NCBI GenBank assembly: GCA_022561145.1
Contig: JADFRS010000014.1
Span: 1-39,982 of the forward strand
Origin: Gemmatimonadota bacterium
GTDB taxonomy: Bacteria > Gemmatimonadota > Gemmatimonadetes > Longimicrobiales > Gaopeijiaceae
Length of the DNA: 39,982 nucleotides
Direction: 5' to 3'
The position numbers were made by a program, and so were the translations under genes. Under the pieces are notes generated by a model that saw nothing but the letters and a program-made list of their open reading frames with translations, was not told the DNA's origin and searched no databases. Shown in pieces: positions 8,725 through 17,255 of the stretch (its first letter is position 1; each line of letters starts with the position of its first letter).

Positions 8725-10125
8725 ATGGATCTCTCCTTCCTTTTCGACCTCACGTACCTCGTGTCCGCCACTCTGTTCGTGGTGGGGCTGAAGAGGCTGC
8801 AGTCACCCGCTACCGCCCGCCAGGGCAATGCCCTCGCCGCCTTGGCGATGCTCATCGCCATCGTGGCGACGCTGGTCGAGAACGATGTGCTCTCGTGGAC
8901 CGGCATTCTGATCGGCATGGCCGTAGGCTCCCTGATCGGAGGCCTGGCCGCGCGCATGGTGAAGATGACGGATATGCCCCAGATGGTGGGTATCTTCAAC
9001 GCGTTCGGCGGCGGCGCCTCCGCCCTCGTGGCCGCGGCGGAGTTCGTGCGTATCCAGCAAATGGGGGCACCGATGGCCACCGGCACGAGCCTCTCCATCG
9101 GGCTGGGCAGCCTGATCGGCGCCGTAACCTTCACGGGAAGCTTCGTGGCCTTCGGAAAGCTTCAGGGCCTCATCGGCGGCAATCCGATCACGTTCCCGCT
9201 CCAGAAAACTTTCAACGCCCTGCTCTTCCTGGCTGCGCTGGCACTGGGTGCGGGCCTGAGCGGCGCGTTCGCCTTGGGTGGACTCACTCCGCTCACGGTA
9301 TTCACGGTCTTCATCGGCATCTCGCTGCTCTTGGGCGTCCTGCTGGTGATCCCGATCGGCGGGGCCGATATGCCGGTCGTGATCTCGCTGCTGAACTCCT
9401 ACTCGGGACTCGCGGCCGCAGCCGCCGGCTTCGTCGTGGGGAACATGGTGTTGATCATCAGCGGCGCTTTGGTGGGCGCGGCCGGGCTCATCCTGACCAT
9501 CGCCATGTGCAAGGCCATGAACCGCTCACTGGCCAACGTGGCGTTCGGCACATTCGGAGGCGAAAGCACTACAGCACAGGTGGCGTCGGGAGAAAAGCCG
9601 GTCCGGAGCATAGATGCTGAGCAGGCCGCCATGGTGCTGGCGTATGCGCAGTCGGTGGTGGTGGTGCCGGGTTACGGACTCGCGGTCGCCCAGGCGCAGC
9701 ACGAACTCCGCAAGGTGATGGAGCAACTCGAGGAGCGCGGCGTGGACGTGAAGTACGCCATTCATCCGGTTGCCGGCCGCATGCCGGGGCACATGAACGT
9801 GCTGCTCGCAGAAGCGGATGTGCCCTACGACAAACTCTTCGATCTGGATGAGATCAACGACGACTTCCAGCGCACGGACGTAGTCCTCGTCGTGGGCGCG
9901 AACGACGTGGTGAACCCCGAGTCCCGCAATCCCCAAAGCGTGATCGCGGGCATGCCAATCCTAGATGTGGATCGCGCGAAGAACTGCATCGTCATGAAGA
10001 GGAGCCTGTCCCCGGGCTTCGCCGGCATCGACAACCCCCTCTTCTATCTGGACGGCACCATGATGTTCTTCGGTGACGCCAAAGTGTCGATGAGTGATCT
10101 GGCGCGGGAGGTTCGGGAGGCCTGA
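8725..10125 (+). CDS. pntB: NAD(P) transhydrogenase subunit beta
   Basis: 466 residues. The N-terminal half has about eight to nine membrane helices with the signature RMVKMTDMPQMVGIFNAFGG. The C-terminal NADP(H)-binding domain carries VVVPGYGLAVAQAQHELRK and GRMPGHMNVLLAEADVPYD, with EINDDF and VVGANDVVNP further on, all standard for PntB. The start ATGGATCTC at 8725, one base after the previous stop, matches the family N-terminus (MDLSFLFDLTYLVSA). The frame extends 17 codons upstream into the previous gene, but that reading is not conserved. It is the last gene of the operon and converges on the decarboxylase gene. Confidence 0.95.
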   Translation: MDLSFLFDLTYLVSATLFVVGLKRLQSPATARQGNALAALAMLIAIVATLVENDVLSWTGILIGMAVGSLIGGLAARMVKMTDMPQMVGIFNAFGGGASALVAAAEFVRIQQMGAPMATGTSLSIGLGSLIGAVTFTGSFVAFGKLQGLIGGNPITFPLQKTFNALLFLAALALGAGLSGAFALGGLTPLTVFTVFIGISLLLGVLLVIPIGGADMPVVISLLNSYSGLAAAAAGFVVGNMVLIISGALVGAAGLILTIAMCKAMNRSLANVAFGTFGGESTTAQVASGEKPVRSIDAEQAAMVLAYAQSVVVVPGYGLAVAQAQHELRKVMEQLEERGVDVKYAIHPVAGRMPGHMNVLLAEADVPYDKLFDLDEINDDFQRTDVVLVVGANDVVNPESRNPQSVIAGMPILDVDRAKNCIVMKRSLSPGFAGIDNPLFYLDGTMMFFGDAKVSMSDLAREVREA

Positions 10126-10158
10126 GGGTTGGGCCTCGCCAGAGTCGCGAGTCGCCCT

Positions 10159-10182
10159 TAGGGTGGCGGTCCCACCACCCTA
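10159..10182. terminator. Hairpin between convergent pntB and decarboxylase genes
   Basis: TAGGGTGG (10159-10166) and CCACCCTA (10175-10182) form a perfect 8-bp stem with an 8-base loop in the 54-base gap between convergent genes. The right arm includes the stop codon of the decarboxylase (10180-10182). There is no T-run on either side, so intrinsic termination is uncertain; it may instead mark transcript ends or slow polymerase for both strands. Confidence 0.45.
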
Positions 10183-11619
10183 GACGCGGGAGGCCGCCTC
10201 CGCCGATCGCGTCAGCAGTTCCCAGCCACGGCGGACGTGGTCTTCGGTCGTACGCAGGTTTCCCACCGACAGCCGGAGCGTGAGTCTACCGTTCAAGCGT
10301 GTGCTCGAGAAGAACGCTTCCCCGCTGGCATTCGCCCGGTCGAGGATGTTCTGGTTGAGTTCATCCTGCTCCTCCGGGGAACGGGCGGACGGCGCGTACC
10401 GGAACACCGGCGTACTGAAGGTCACCGGAGCCATCAACTCCCAATCCGTGTGTTCTTCGACCCAGCTCCCCACCAGGCGCCCGAGGCGGATGTGCTCACG
10501 GATGCGCTCAGCCAAGCCCAGCACGCCGAAGTAGCGGATCACGAACCAGAGCTTGAGCGCCCGGAACCTGCGGCCCAGCGAGATCCCGTAGTCCATCAAG
10601 TTGGTGGCGCCCTCACCGTCATCGGTGTGGAGGTACTCGGGGACCAGGCTGAAAGCCTGTCGCAGCATCTCAGGCCGCCGACAGTAGAGGATGGAGCAGT
10701 CCATCGGAGTGAACATCCATTTATGCGGATTCACCACGATGGAATCCGCACGCTCCCACCCCAGAAAGTGCTCCCGTAACTCCGGCAGGATCGCGGCGGG
10801 GCCGCCGTACGCCGCGTCGACGTGCAGCCACAGCTCGAACGCTTCGGCGATCTCCGCGATCTCGGCGATCGGATCCACACTCCCACTCGATGTCGTGCCG
10901 AGCGTAGCCACGACCGCAAGTGGCTTTCGGCCCGCCTCCAGGTCGTCCTCGATGGCCGTTTGCAGAGCACCGGGGACCATCCTGAAAAGCTCGTCGACCT
11001 CGACCTTGTGGACCCCGTTGGTGCCGAACCCGAGCGTGACGACGGCCTTCTCGATCGACGAGTGCGCCTCGACGGATGCGTAGATCACACCCGATGGACT
11101 TCCTGCGAGTCCGTCCGTCCGTGCCTGAGGCAGGCCCTGCTCGCGGGCGGCCGCGAGAGCATACAGGGAACTGGACGAGGCCGTGTCGTTGATCGTCCCG
11201 TGAAATCCCTCGGGAAGTCCCAGAGCCTGGCGCAGCCAGTCGAGGGTATGCTCTTCCAACTCGGTCGCGGCTGGACAGCTTCGCCAGACCATGGCATTCA
11301 CATTGAGCGCTGAGGTCAGCATCTCGCCCAGAATGCCCGGCCCTGAACCGGTGTCGGCGAAATACGCGAAGAAGGAGGGATGATTCCAGTGCGTGACGCC
11401 GGGTAGGATCACGTCCCGGAAATCCTTCAACAACGTCTCGAACCCCTCGCCCTCTTCCGGGGGCTCGGGCGTGAGAGATGCCCGCACATCACCGGGTTCG
11501 ACCCGCGCCATGACGGGAAGCTGGCCCACCTCGTCCAGGTAGGTGGCGATCCACTCGACGACATCCTCTGCATGCGCACGAAATTCCTCCGCAGGCATGT
11601 CCCCCGTGACTCGACCCAT
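10180..11619 (-). CDS. PLP-dependent group II decarboxylase (aromatic-L-amino-acid decarboxylase-like)
   Basis: 479 residues from ATG 11619. This is the aromatic amino acid / glutamate decarboxylase fold. It has THWNHPSFFAYFADTGSGPG near the N-terminus, LHVDAAYGGPA with the pyridine-nitrogen aspartate, and the PLP lysine in VNPHKWMFTPMDC (Lys300). MRLSVGNLRT-like residues near the C-terminus (LTLRLSVGNLRTTEDHV) are also typical. Members decarboxylate tyrosine, phenylalanine, tryptophan or related amino acids; I cannot assign the substrate. An alternative start is ATG 11598 (MPAEEFRAHAEDVV), and neither start has a convincing ribosome binding site. It begins 14 bases after the RsbRD-like gene, so it is probably translated from the same message. 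Confidence 0.88.
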   Translation of the reverse strand: MGRVTGDMPAEEFRAHAEDVVEWIATYLDEVGQLPVMARVEPGDVRASLTPEPPEEGEGFETLLKDFRDVILPGVTHWNHPSFFAYFADTGSGPGILGEMLTSALNVNAMVWRSCPAATELEEHTLDWLRQALGLPEGFHGTINDTASSSSLYALAAAREQGLPQARTDGLAGSPSGVIYASVEAHSSIEKAVVTLGFGTNGVHKVEVDELFRMVPGALQTAIEDDLEAGRKPLAVVATLGTTSSGSVDPIAEIAEIAEAFELWLHVDAAYGGPAAILPELREHFLGWERADSIVVNPHKWMFTPMDCSILYCRRPEMLRQAFSLVPEYLHTDDGEGATNLMDYGISLGRRFRALKLWFVIRYFGVLGLAERIREHIRLGRLVGSWVEEHTDWELMAPVTFSTPVFRYAPSARSPEEQDELNQNILDRANASGEAFFSSTRLNGRLTLRLSVGNLRTTEDHVRRGWELLTRSAEAASRV

Positions 11620-11633
11620 CGATTCCGTCGTAC

Positions 11634-12209
11634 TCAGGCTCCCACCACGCCTCTCAGCTCCTCCTCGATACCTGCGAGCTGATGGCGGATTTCGGTGACG
11701 ACCTCGGGGGTGATCTGGCTGGCGCGCCCCCCCTCCTGAAAGAGGTCGAAGAACAGACGATCCATATGACCGACGCTGGCCTGCATCACGCCCGTGTCGA
11801 GGAATCGGTTGAGACGAAGCACGTCGCTCCCGAACAAGGACGTGCCGCTCGAGGGTGGTGGCTCCTTGAAGAGCATACGAATCAGGCCCTCTCGCAAGAG
11901 CTGGAACTCCTCGACAACCTCGCCGGATGCCAATCCCCTTGCGACACCGAACGAGCCGTATAGCTCGGCCGCACGCTGCCACACGGGGTCCAACTGCCGC
12001 CGATGGGGGCCCATCGCCGCCGGAAGCATCGACACGAGGAGCCTCAGGAAATCGTCGAGGAGGGGTGTTTGTTCAGGCGCTGCGTGGTGGTCGCGGTCCA
12101 ACACGGCAGAAAGCCACCCGGTGGCGAGCCGGTCTACTCGGAGCAGCAGCCACTCGGAAAAGTCCTGGGGTTGATCACCTGGGTAACGCGAAGCAATGGA
12201 GGAAGACAT
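11634..12209 (-). CDS. RsbRD-N-like helical protein, function unknown
   Basis: 191 residues from ATG 12209. It is all-helical with no membrane segment. DFSEWLLLRVDRLATGWLSAV near the start and VVEEFQLLREGLIRML in the middle resemble the N-terminal sensory domain of RsbRD-type stressosome proteins, but there is no STAS domain. The assignment is weak. The start is uncertain. The frame stays open to a TTG at 12314. An ATG at 12258 with an ideal AAGGAG lies in another frame and would join this one if a C8 run at 12233-12240 were one base shorter. It sits between a giant sensor kinase and a decarboxylase on one strand, so a signalling role is plausible but inferred. Confidence 0.7.
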   Translation of the reverse strand: MSSSIASRYPGDQPQDFSEWLLLRVDRLATGWLSAVLDRDHHAAPEQTPLLDDFLRLLVSMLPAAMGPHRRQLDPVWQRAAELYGSFGVARGLASGEVVEEFQLLREGLIRMLFKEPPPSSGTSLFGSDVLRLNRFLDTGVMQASVGHMDRLFFDLFQEGGRASQITPEVVTEIRHQLAGIEEELRGVVGA

Positions 12210-12300
12210 GCGGGATTCGGCTCGAGGCCCGAGGGGGGGGTGCGACGGAATCCCGCATGGTTCTCCTTGCTTGAGAGAAACACCGAAGAGCTGATGAAAC

Positions 12301-15300
12301 TTAATCACTGGCAAGGTCCGCGCCAGTGGATTCGGGGTCGGCCGTCAGCGCTTCTTCCTCCTGCCAACGCAACGCCCGAACCCGCACAACCGTGCCCTCG
12401 CCGCGGGCGCTCTCCGCCGCCACCGACCCACCCCAGGATTCCACCAAACGCTCAACGATGGCGAGGCCGAGTCCGGTCCCCGTGGAACGGGTTGAGAAAT
12501 GTGGCTCGAAAATTCGTGCGAGAACGTCCTCGGGTATCCCGGCACCATCATCCTTCACCCGTATTTCGACTTCGGAGGCGCCCCAATCCGATTCCACGAC
12601 CACGCCGCCACCGTCCTCGATCGCGACCCTGGCGTTCTCGAGAAGATTGATCAAGACCTCTTTCAGCTCGGATGCGCGCGCCTGCACCATCGGAGTGTCT
12701 GCCCCTATTGTACACCTGAAGCGCACGGCATCCTGATCCTCGCCGCTCTGGTAGAGCGCAAGGACCTCTTCCGCCACTTCCTGCACGTTGACGGGTTCGA
12801 GCGGTACGCTGCCGGCTTCCTGCGGTGCCCCGAATCTGGAGAACGCGCTCGCGATGGACGAGAGGTGGTCGATCTCTTTGAGGATTGCTTCGACGTTCCG
12901 GTTGAGGATGGGCTCGAAGTCCTCCTGCCTGTCGCGCCAGGCCCGCCGGATATGCTGTACGCTGAGCTTGATGGGTGTGAGTGGATTCTTCACCTCGTGC
13001 GCAACTTGGCGGGCCATCTCACCCCAGGCGAGGATCCTCTCCGTCCTCAGCTCGTCGGTGATATCCTCGAGGCTGAGTACGGCTCCAGCGGGCCCTTCTT
13101 GGGAAACAGGCCTGGAACGAACGCGAATTCGGCGATCGCCGAACTGGACCTCGGTCGTGCCCTCTCGCGACTCCTGCTCGAAGCAGCGACGCACCCAAAG
13201 GGTGAGCTCTTTCAAGGACTCGCCCGAAGCGGGCAGTGGCTCGCCGACCTCGACCCCTCCGCCGAGCAGCGCCTGGGCCATCGGGTTGATCAATGTGACG
13301 TGACGGTCGGCGTCGAGCGCGACAATGCCCGTGGCCGCCTCTTCCATTATGGCTTGCGTGCGGCGCGTGGTCCGCTCCAACGCCCTGCGAGTTCTGCGCA
13401 ATCGCAGGACCATGCGGTTGAACGCGTTGAACACCGCTCCGAACTCGTCGGGCCTGTCCGACGGCAACTGAACGGTGAGGTTCCCGCTGCCCACCGCTTC
13501 AGACGCGATCTGGAGGGTCTGGATCGGGCGGGCGAGCGTGCGCCCCACCAAGAAGGCCAACGCCAACGAGACGATGCCGCCCAACACCACTACGAAGCCC
13601 ACGATCTCGCCGACCTCCCCCTCGCGCAGGGCGGTCGCACCCGCCTGAAGGGGCACCGGGGTCGCCACTACATCGCCGTCGGGCAGCCGCCTGTAGGCCA
13701 TGAGATACTCCCAGCGACCAATCGAGTGGAGTTGCGTGGCCACCAAGACCTCGCGGCTCTCGAGCCGCCGGTGGATCTCCAGCGGAATCCACCCTTCGTG
13801 AAGTCCGAGCTCCACGAGTTCGTCCACCGACCCACCACGAAGCTCACCCGCACGATACTCCAGCAGGTCGGCCCCGACCCGATCAGCCAAGAAGCTCATG
13901 CTGCGATCGGCGTCGTAGTAGAAGCTGGCGGCGTCGGCAACAACACGCTCCGCGAGCGCCGCCGCAGTCCGCTCCGTCGCCCTAGAAAGCGTGCGAACCG
14001 CCAGGGTGCCGAGGATGGCGGTCGAGAGGAGGAAGAATCCGATGAGAGAGAGGGTCACCCGAGCGCGGAATGATGCCCACGGGGCCCGCCAATCTTGGAA
14101 GAACGGGCGCCGCCCGAGAAGCGCCCACTGTCCCAGTGCCCAGAGCGCCAGAACGATCAGAACGTCGAGGAGGATCAGGAGGGTGGCACGAGCCACCAAG
14201 ACAAGCCGCGACGCGAGTTCGAGCGCGTAGTGCGCGTCGAAGACGCCATCCGGATAGGTCAGGGCCAGCCTGGCCTCCCACCCCGTGGCGCTCCGCCGCC
14301 AGTTCAAGCCTGGCTCCGGAAGGAGATCTCCCTCGAGCAGGGGCACGAGCGTGAGCGGGTCCCGCCCGGCGAACCCCAAGCGTCCGAAGAGGGGCCCGAA
14401 CGGTGAGGGGCCCCTAAGGTCCCTCGGGGGGGGAACGACGGCCGTGAGAATCTGGCCGTCCCTCAGCGGTACCTGAACGAGATAGTTCGCGTCCCCTGTC
14501 CTCAAACGCTCCACGAACGGCCCCTCCCCGTCGGTCGCCCGAAGCAGGAAGTCGTCGGCCACGGCGGGTCGTTGTCCGACCGTGCCGATCCGCAGCTCAT
14601 CGCCGGGGATTCCACCACTCGACCAGAGCGTGAGCCAGACTCCACCGCCGTGATCCGCCAAGCCACTGTCCACCCAACTCTCATAGAGCAGCTCCACCGG
14701 CTCGACGTCCGCGGCGTCCAATGCTTCGACGATATCCACGAGGCGGTATAGGAGGAAGTTCAGGTACGGGTCCTCCTGAGTCTCCAGGTGTCTAAGTTGC
14801 TCCTCTGCGGACACCATTCGGGCTTCCACACGGCCCGACCAGGCCGTGACGAGCGCTGCGGATGAACCGAGGAGTCCCGCCAGCCCCCACGCCCCCAAGG
14901 CCTGTTTCCACCCCCTCAAGTGCGACAGCGCCAGCGCCGCCGTTGCCGCCGGCAGAGCCCAGAAGGCGACGGCCCACCACGGCAGCGTTACCGAGAACCA
15001 CACCCGTGCGGCAGCCAGCGCCGCCAGCGCCCCCACCAGCCCGAGCGTTACGGCGAGCGCCAAGGTAGGCGCAGACTCCGCGCGTGGTGATACGCCGACC
15101 CGGAACGCGAGCACGGCGATGAGGGCGAGAATCAACGCCAGCGTCGCTTGGTAGGAGAGCCACAGGGGAATCGTACCGGCGAGGAACTGCGCGGACGGTC
15201 CACCCTGCATGAGAGCCACCGCCGCCGGAAAGCCGACGAGGACCAGCCCCACGGTGGCGAGGGGCCCAACCGCTCGCCGGTTGGGCGTCGGGTTCGCGAG

Positions 15301-16395
15301 CAGCAGCGCCGATGCCGCCGTCACGGCGGCAACCCGGCCCAAGGTCACGTTGCCGAGACCGGGTAACAGGAAGTAGCCGGTCGAGAACAACTCCGAAAGG
15401 AAGGGCACCAGTCCGAACGGTAGTGTCGTCGCCAACACCACCAGGGCAATCGAACCCGCGATCTTGTCGCGCCGGCGCCCCGCAGTCCCCGCCGCCAGAA
15501 TCAACCAGGCGAACAGCGACAGAGCACCCACGAATTGCGCCCAGAACGCTCGCACGGAGGCCAGCCGGTCCGATCGCGTAGGTTCGACCACGGCCAGGTT
15601 GAGTAGCACACGCTGTTGCCACACATACTCGAACACACCGCGTTCCCGGGGTCGATCAGCCCGCAGGATCCTGACGCTCTCACCGGTTCGGCGTGCGAAC
15701 CTCGAGGCGAAGCTCGCCACCTCAGGCTCCGGCTGGCCCGGGAGGTTCACACTGAGCACAGCGGCTACCATGGCGGTGCCTCCGCCGGCGATCGGCTCCG
15801 TGAAGTAGAGGTACGAAAAAAGTGGACGGCCCTGATAGAGGTAGGGCGCCTGGCCTAGCTTGACGCTCTCCGGAACCAACCCACGATGGCTACCTGCCCA
15901 CGATTGGAGTCGTCCCTCCGGGTCGTAAATGGCAGCCGCCGCCATGCCGGAGTTCTCGATCGCCGCTTGCAGAGACGACCCATCCCTCGTATCCGTGCCA
16001 CGGTCCACCATGCGAGCGAGCTCAATGGCCGCCTCCTCGCCGGTCTGGAGCAGGTCGTCGAGCCCAGCGATCAGCTCCGACTCGGCCCGGGCCAGCCGGT
16101 CCTGCCAATATGCGGTCCAGTCACGGCTGATCTCACGGGACTCACGGTGGCCCGCGACGCCGCCGATGATGCCGGCAACGCACATGAGGGCGGAAAGGCT
16201 GCGAAATCCCGGCCGCCAGCCCAGGCTGATCAGGGTCCCGAGCGCCCCGGCCGACGCGGCCATCAACCAGGCCCACGAGGGTGAACGGGCCCAAAACGCG
16301 AGCGCGCACACGGCCGCCCACAGGCCCAGGCGTCCCCAGCGTCGGGCCGTCAACAACTTGGAAGGAGGACGTGGAGTCGATGGAGACTCGGTCAT
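12301..16395 (-). CDS. Large NtrY-like membrane sensor histidine kinase
   Basis: 1364 residues, about twice a normal sensor kinase. An N-terminal membrane pair and a sensor region (to about 260) are followed by a block of about six to eight helices (about 270-505). A second soluble region, further helices and another extracytoplasmic stretch (about 835-940) come next. A HAMP domain (about 970-1025) and a PAS-like domain with GIVALDADRHVTLINPMAQ follow. The kinase core has the phospho-acceptor in VAHEVKNPLTPIKLS (His1133), the N box NLLENARVAI, and the G boxes DDGAGIPEDV and STGTGLGLAIV. The layout after HAMP matches NtrY. The ATG at 16395 has AAGG upstream, and the 5' end overlaps the divergent creatininase-like gene by 16 bases. 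No response regulator lies nearby, so the partner and signal are unknown. Confidence 0.9.
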   Translation of the reverse strand: MTESPSTPRPPSKLLTARRWGRLGLWAAVCALAFWARSPSWAWLMAASAGALGTLISLGWRPGFRSLSALMCVAGIIGGVAGHRESREISRDWTAYWQDRLARAESELIAGLDDLLQTGEEAAIELARMVDRGTDTRDGSSLQAAIENSGMAAAAIYDPEGRLQSWAGSHRGLVPESVKLGQAPYLYQGRPLFSYLYFTEPIAGGGTAMVAAVLSVNLPGQPEPEVASFASRFARRTGESVRILRADRPRERGVFEYVWQQRVLLNLAVVEPTRSDRLASVRAFWAQFVGALSLFAWLILAAGTAGRRRDKIAGSIALVVLATTLPFGLVPFLSELFSTGYFLLPGLGNVTLGRVAAVTAASALLLANPTPNRRAVGPLATVGLVLVGFPAAVALMQGGPSAQFLAGTIPLWLSYQATLALILALIAVLAFRVGVSPRAESAPTLALAVTLGLVGALAALAAARVWFSVTLPWWAVAFWALPAATAALALSHLRGWKQALGAWGLAGLLGSSAALVTAWSGRVEARMVSAEEQLRHLETQEDPYLNFLLYRLVDIVEALDAADVEPVELLYESWVDSGLADHGGGVWLTLWSSGGIPGDELRIGTVGQRPAVADDFLLRATDGEGPFVERLRTGDANYLVQVPLRDGQILTAVVPPPRDLRGPSPFGPLFGRLGFAGRDPLTLVPLLEGDLLPEPGLNWRRSATGWEARLALTYPDGVFDAHYALELASRLVLVARATLLILLDVLIVLALWALGQWALLGRRPFFQDWRAPWASFRARVTLSLIGFFLLSTAILGTLAVRTLSRATERTAAALAERVVADAASFYYDADRSMSFLADRVGADLLEYRAGELRGGSVDELVELGLHEGWIPLEIHRRLESREVLVATQLHSIGRWEYLMAYRRLPDGDVVATPVPLQAGATALREGEVGEIVGFVVVLGGIVSLALAFLVGRTLARPIQTLQIASEAVGSGNLTVQLPSDRPDEFGAVFNAFNRMVLRLRRTRRALERTTRRTQAIMEEAATGIVALDADRHVTLINPMAQALLGGGVEVGEPLPASGESLKELTLWVRRCFEQESREGTTEVQFGDRRIRVRSRPVSQEGPAGAVLSLEDITDELRTERILAWGEMARQVAHEVKNPLTPIKLSVQHIRRAWRDRQEDFEPILNRNVEAILKEIDHLSSIASAFSRFGAPQEAGSVPLEPVNVQEVAEEVLALYQSGEDQDAVRFRCTIGADTPMVQARASELKEVLINLLENARVAIEDGGGVVVESDWGASEVEIRVKDDGAGIPEDVLARIFEPHFSTRSTGTGLGLAIVERLVESWGGSVAAESARGEGTVVRVRALRWQEEEALTADPESTGADLASD

Positions 16396-17141
16396 TGACC
16401 TTGCATCATATGGCTTCCGCAGAAATCGCGGAAATTTTGCGGCGTGATCCACGGTTGCTCGTGCCCGTGGGTGCGCTCGACCAACACGGTCCTCACCTCC
16501 CTCTCGGCGCCAATACCGTGATCGCGCAGCGGGTTGCCGAGGACCTTTCGCGCATCCTCTCTATTCTCGTGGCACCACCCTTTCCCTATGGGATCGTCCA
16601 CCCGGACGGCGGGGACTATGCCGGCACAGCCGGTCTTCGCCGAAAGACCTTCCACCGGGCAGTCAACGAGTTGTTGGCAAGCTGGGACGATCACGGCGTC
16701 ACCGGGTTGGTCGTCATCACTGCGCAGCGTCACGAGCCTCACATGGAAGCGCTCCTCACGGCGCTCACTCCACAGGCCTCCACAACGGTCGTCGATCTGA
16801 TGACCCTCGACGTGGCCGATCTCCTGGAGGGCAACCCACGAGAGGAGCGCGGAGGGGAACTGGAGACGTCTTTGATGCTCCACCTCGCCCCGGATCTCGT
16901 CAGAACTGACCGGATCGTGGACTTTCATCCTCCGCAAGAGTCCCTGAGAAGATACCTCCAGGGCAAGATCGCCACACCCCTCCCCGAGTTCCGGGGCTCC
17001 GTGGGGTACGCAAGCCGTGCCAGCGCCGAAAAAGGGAAGAGGGTGTATGAGCGCTACCTCCAGATCCTGACGAATTCGCTCAGAAATCCACGGATTGACG
17101 AAGATTTCGACTCCCTGCTCCCTGAATCGGCGGGCTCTTGA
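16380..17141 (+). CDS. Creatininase-family protein with altered metal-ligand residues
   Basis: 253 residues. The fold is shown by LLVPVGALDQHGPHLPLGAN near residues 26-45 and GGELETSLMLHLAPDLV. Family members are metal-dependent amidohydrolases (creatininase, peptidase-like MftE, FAPy deformylase). In creatininase the ligands are Glu34, His36, Asp45, His120 and Glu122. Here the aligned positions read Asp34, His36 and Asn45, and the usual NGHGGN / NGHYEN motif is replaced by AQRHEPH. The bridging aspartate is therefore missing, and activity as a classical enzyme of the family is doubtful. The ATG at 16380 follows GGAGG by 11 bases, and a GTG at 16371 is a second option. It is divergent from, and overlaps, the sensor kinase gene. 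Confidence 0.85.
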   Translation: METRSLTLHHMASAEIAEILRRDPRLLVPVGALDQHGPHLPLGANTVIAQRVAEDLSRILSILVAPPFPYGIVHPDGGDYAGTAGLRRKTFHRAVNELLASWDDHGVTGLVVITAQRHEPHMEALLTALTPQASTTVVDLMTLDVADLLEGNPREERGGELETSLMLHLAPDLVRTDRIVDFHPPQESLRRYLQGKIATPLPEFRGSVGYASRASAEKGKRVYERYLQILTNSLRNPRIDEDFDSLLPESAGS

Positions 17142-17182
17142 GAGGATGCCATACGGCCTGTGTCTTGCACCTTACGCCAGGC

Positions 17183-17202
17183 AAGAGCCGTTCCGGGCTC
17201 TT
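17183..17202 (+). terminator. Hairpin after the creatininase-like gene
   Basis: AAGAGCC and GGCTCTT form a perfect 7-bp stem with a 6-base loop, about 40 bases after the stop codon. No T-run follows (ACGGGG), so if it ends transcription it does so without the usual U-tract. Confidence 0.35.
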
Positions 17203-17255
17203 ACGGGGTATGAAGCAACGCACCGACGCATACTCGCGGACGGGAGTACAAGATC

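Noticed and set aside
11620-11982. 121-codon upstream extension of the decarboxylase frame
   Set aside because: It lies inside the RsbRD-like gene, is arginine-rich and compositionally a shadow, and the enzyme family starts near ATG 11619.
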